A stretch of DNA of 64,000 nucleotides from Liriodendron chinense. Its lineage: Eukaryota > Streptophyta > Magnoliopsida > Magnoliales > Magnoliaceae. Each line of letters begins with the position of its first letter. Position 1 is the stretch's first letter. The stretch covers positions 744,001 through 808,000 of the forward strand of contig ML058336.1 of assembly GCA_003013855.2 (NCBI GenBank), in the 5' to 3' direction. Made by a program: the position numbers and the translations under genes. Below are positions 63,999 to 64,000 of this stretch, piece by piece. Below the pieces are notes generated by a model that had not been told where the DNA came from, ran no database searches, and was given only the letters and a program-made list of their open reading frames with translations.

Positions 63999-64000
63999 TT

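Overview
This is a stretch of plant nuclear intergenic chromatin made almost entirely of transposable elements and broken gene pieces. I see no bacterial, organellar or viral signature. The evidence for a plant is L1-type LINEs with RRM-ORF1 and a C-terminal RNase H, Ty1/copia and Ty3/gypsy pieces primed by initiator tRNA-Met, CACTA, hAT and PIF-type DNA elements, plant exon pieces (HD-ZIP III, NAT, PPR, kinesin-14, LRR-malectin kinase) with GT-AG borders, and abundant AT/GA microsatellites. Short foldback elements whose ends read like GTGGGGCCCACC...ATATCCACACCGTCCATCC recur across the window. From memory I associate that style with magnoliid genomes (Laurales/Magnoliales). This is an inference, not a search result.

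Layout. 1-1871: 5' part of a minus-strand copia element (gag, protease start, PBS, LTR). 2171-3660: foldback MITEs. 3660-8160: first copy of a block repeated at 41.3-43.8 and 45.9-47.0 kb, split here by a 3.1 kb inverted-repeat element that carries an 82-bp satellite. 8396-15530: a Tourist-like MITE, then two related elements carrying arrays rich in GTGGGGCCCACC. One array is split by a precisely bounded 4.25 kb solo LTR. 15700-17830: a small membrane-anchored His/Gly-rich protein gene. A paralogue with matching flanks lies at 59.83-61.12 kb. 17883-18440: one CACTA end. 19232-26183 and 29367-36105: two near-complete minus-strand LINEs, each with target-site duplications (TSDs). Between them lie two exons of an ATHB-15-like HD-ZIP III gene. 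36520-37471: a processed SDR retrocopy with poly(A) and a 13-bp TSD. 37.9-51.8 kb: LTR pieces, MITEs, the duplicated blocks and a gypsy gag remnant. About 51.86-59.82 kb: a CACTA-like region packed with minus-strand fragments of many unrelated genes. 61.1-64.0 kb: more MITEs and an hAT element with an 8-bp TSD.

The only genes I judge possibly functional are the two small His/Gly-rich membrane proteins (16689-17150 and 60357-60644). Intact LINE ORF1 (23592-26054) is a transposon gene. Everything else coding-like is broken. The most notable biology is the multi-gene capture at 51.86-59.82 kb, the duplicated small-protein genes with a MITE and a start-codon duplication at one promoter, and the amplification of TCP-site-like GTGGGGCCCACC motifs by mobile elements and satellites.
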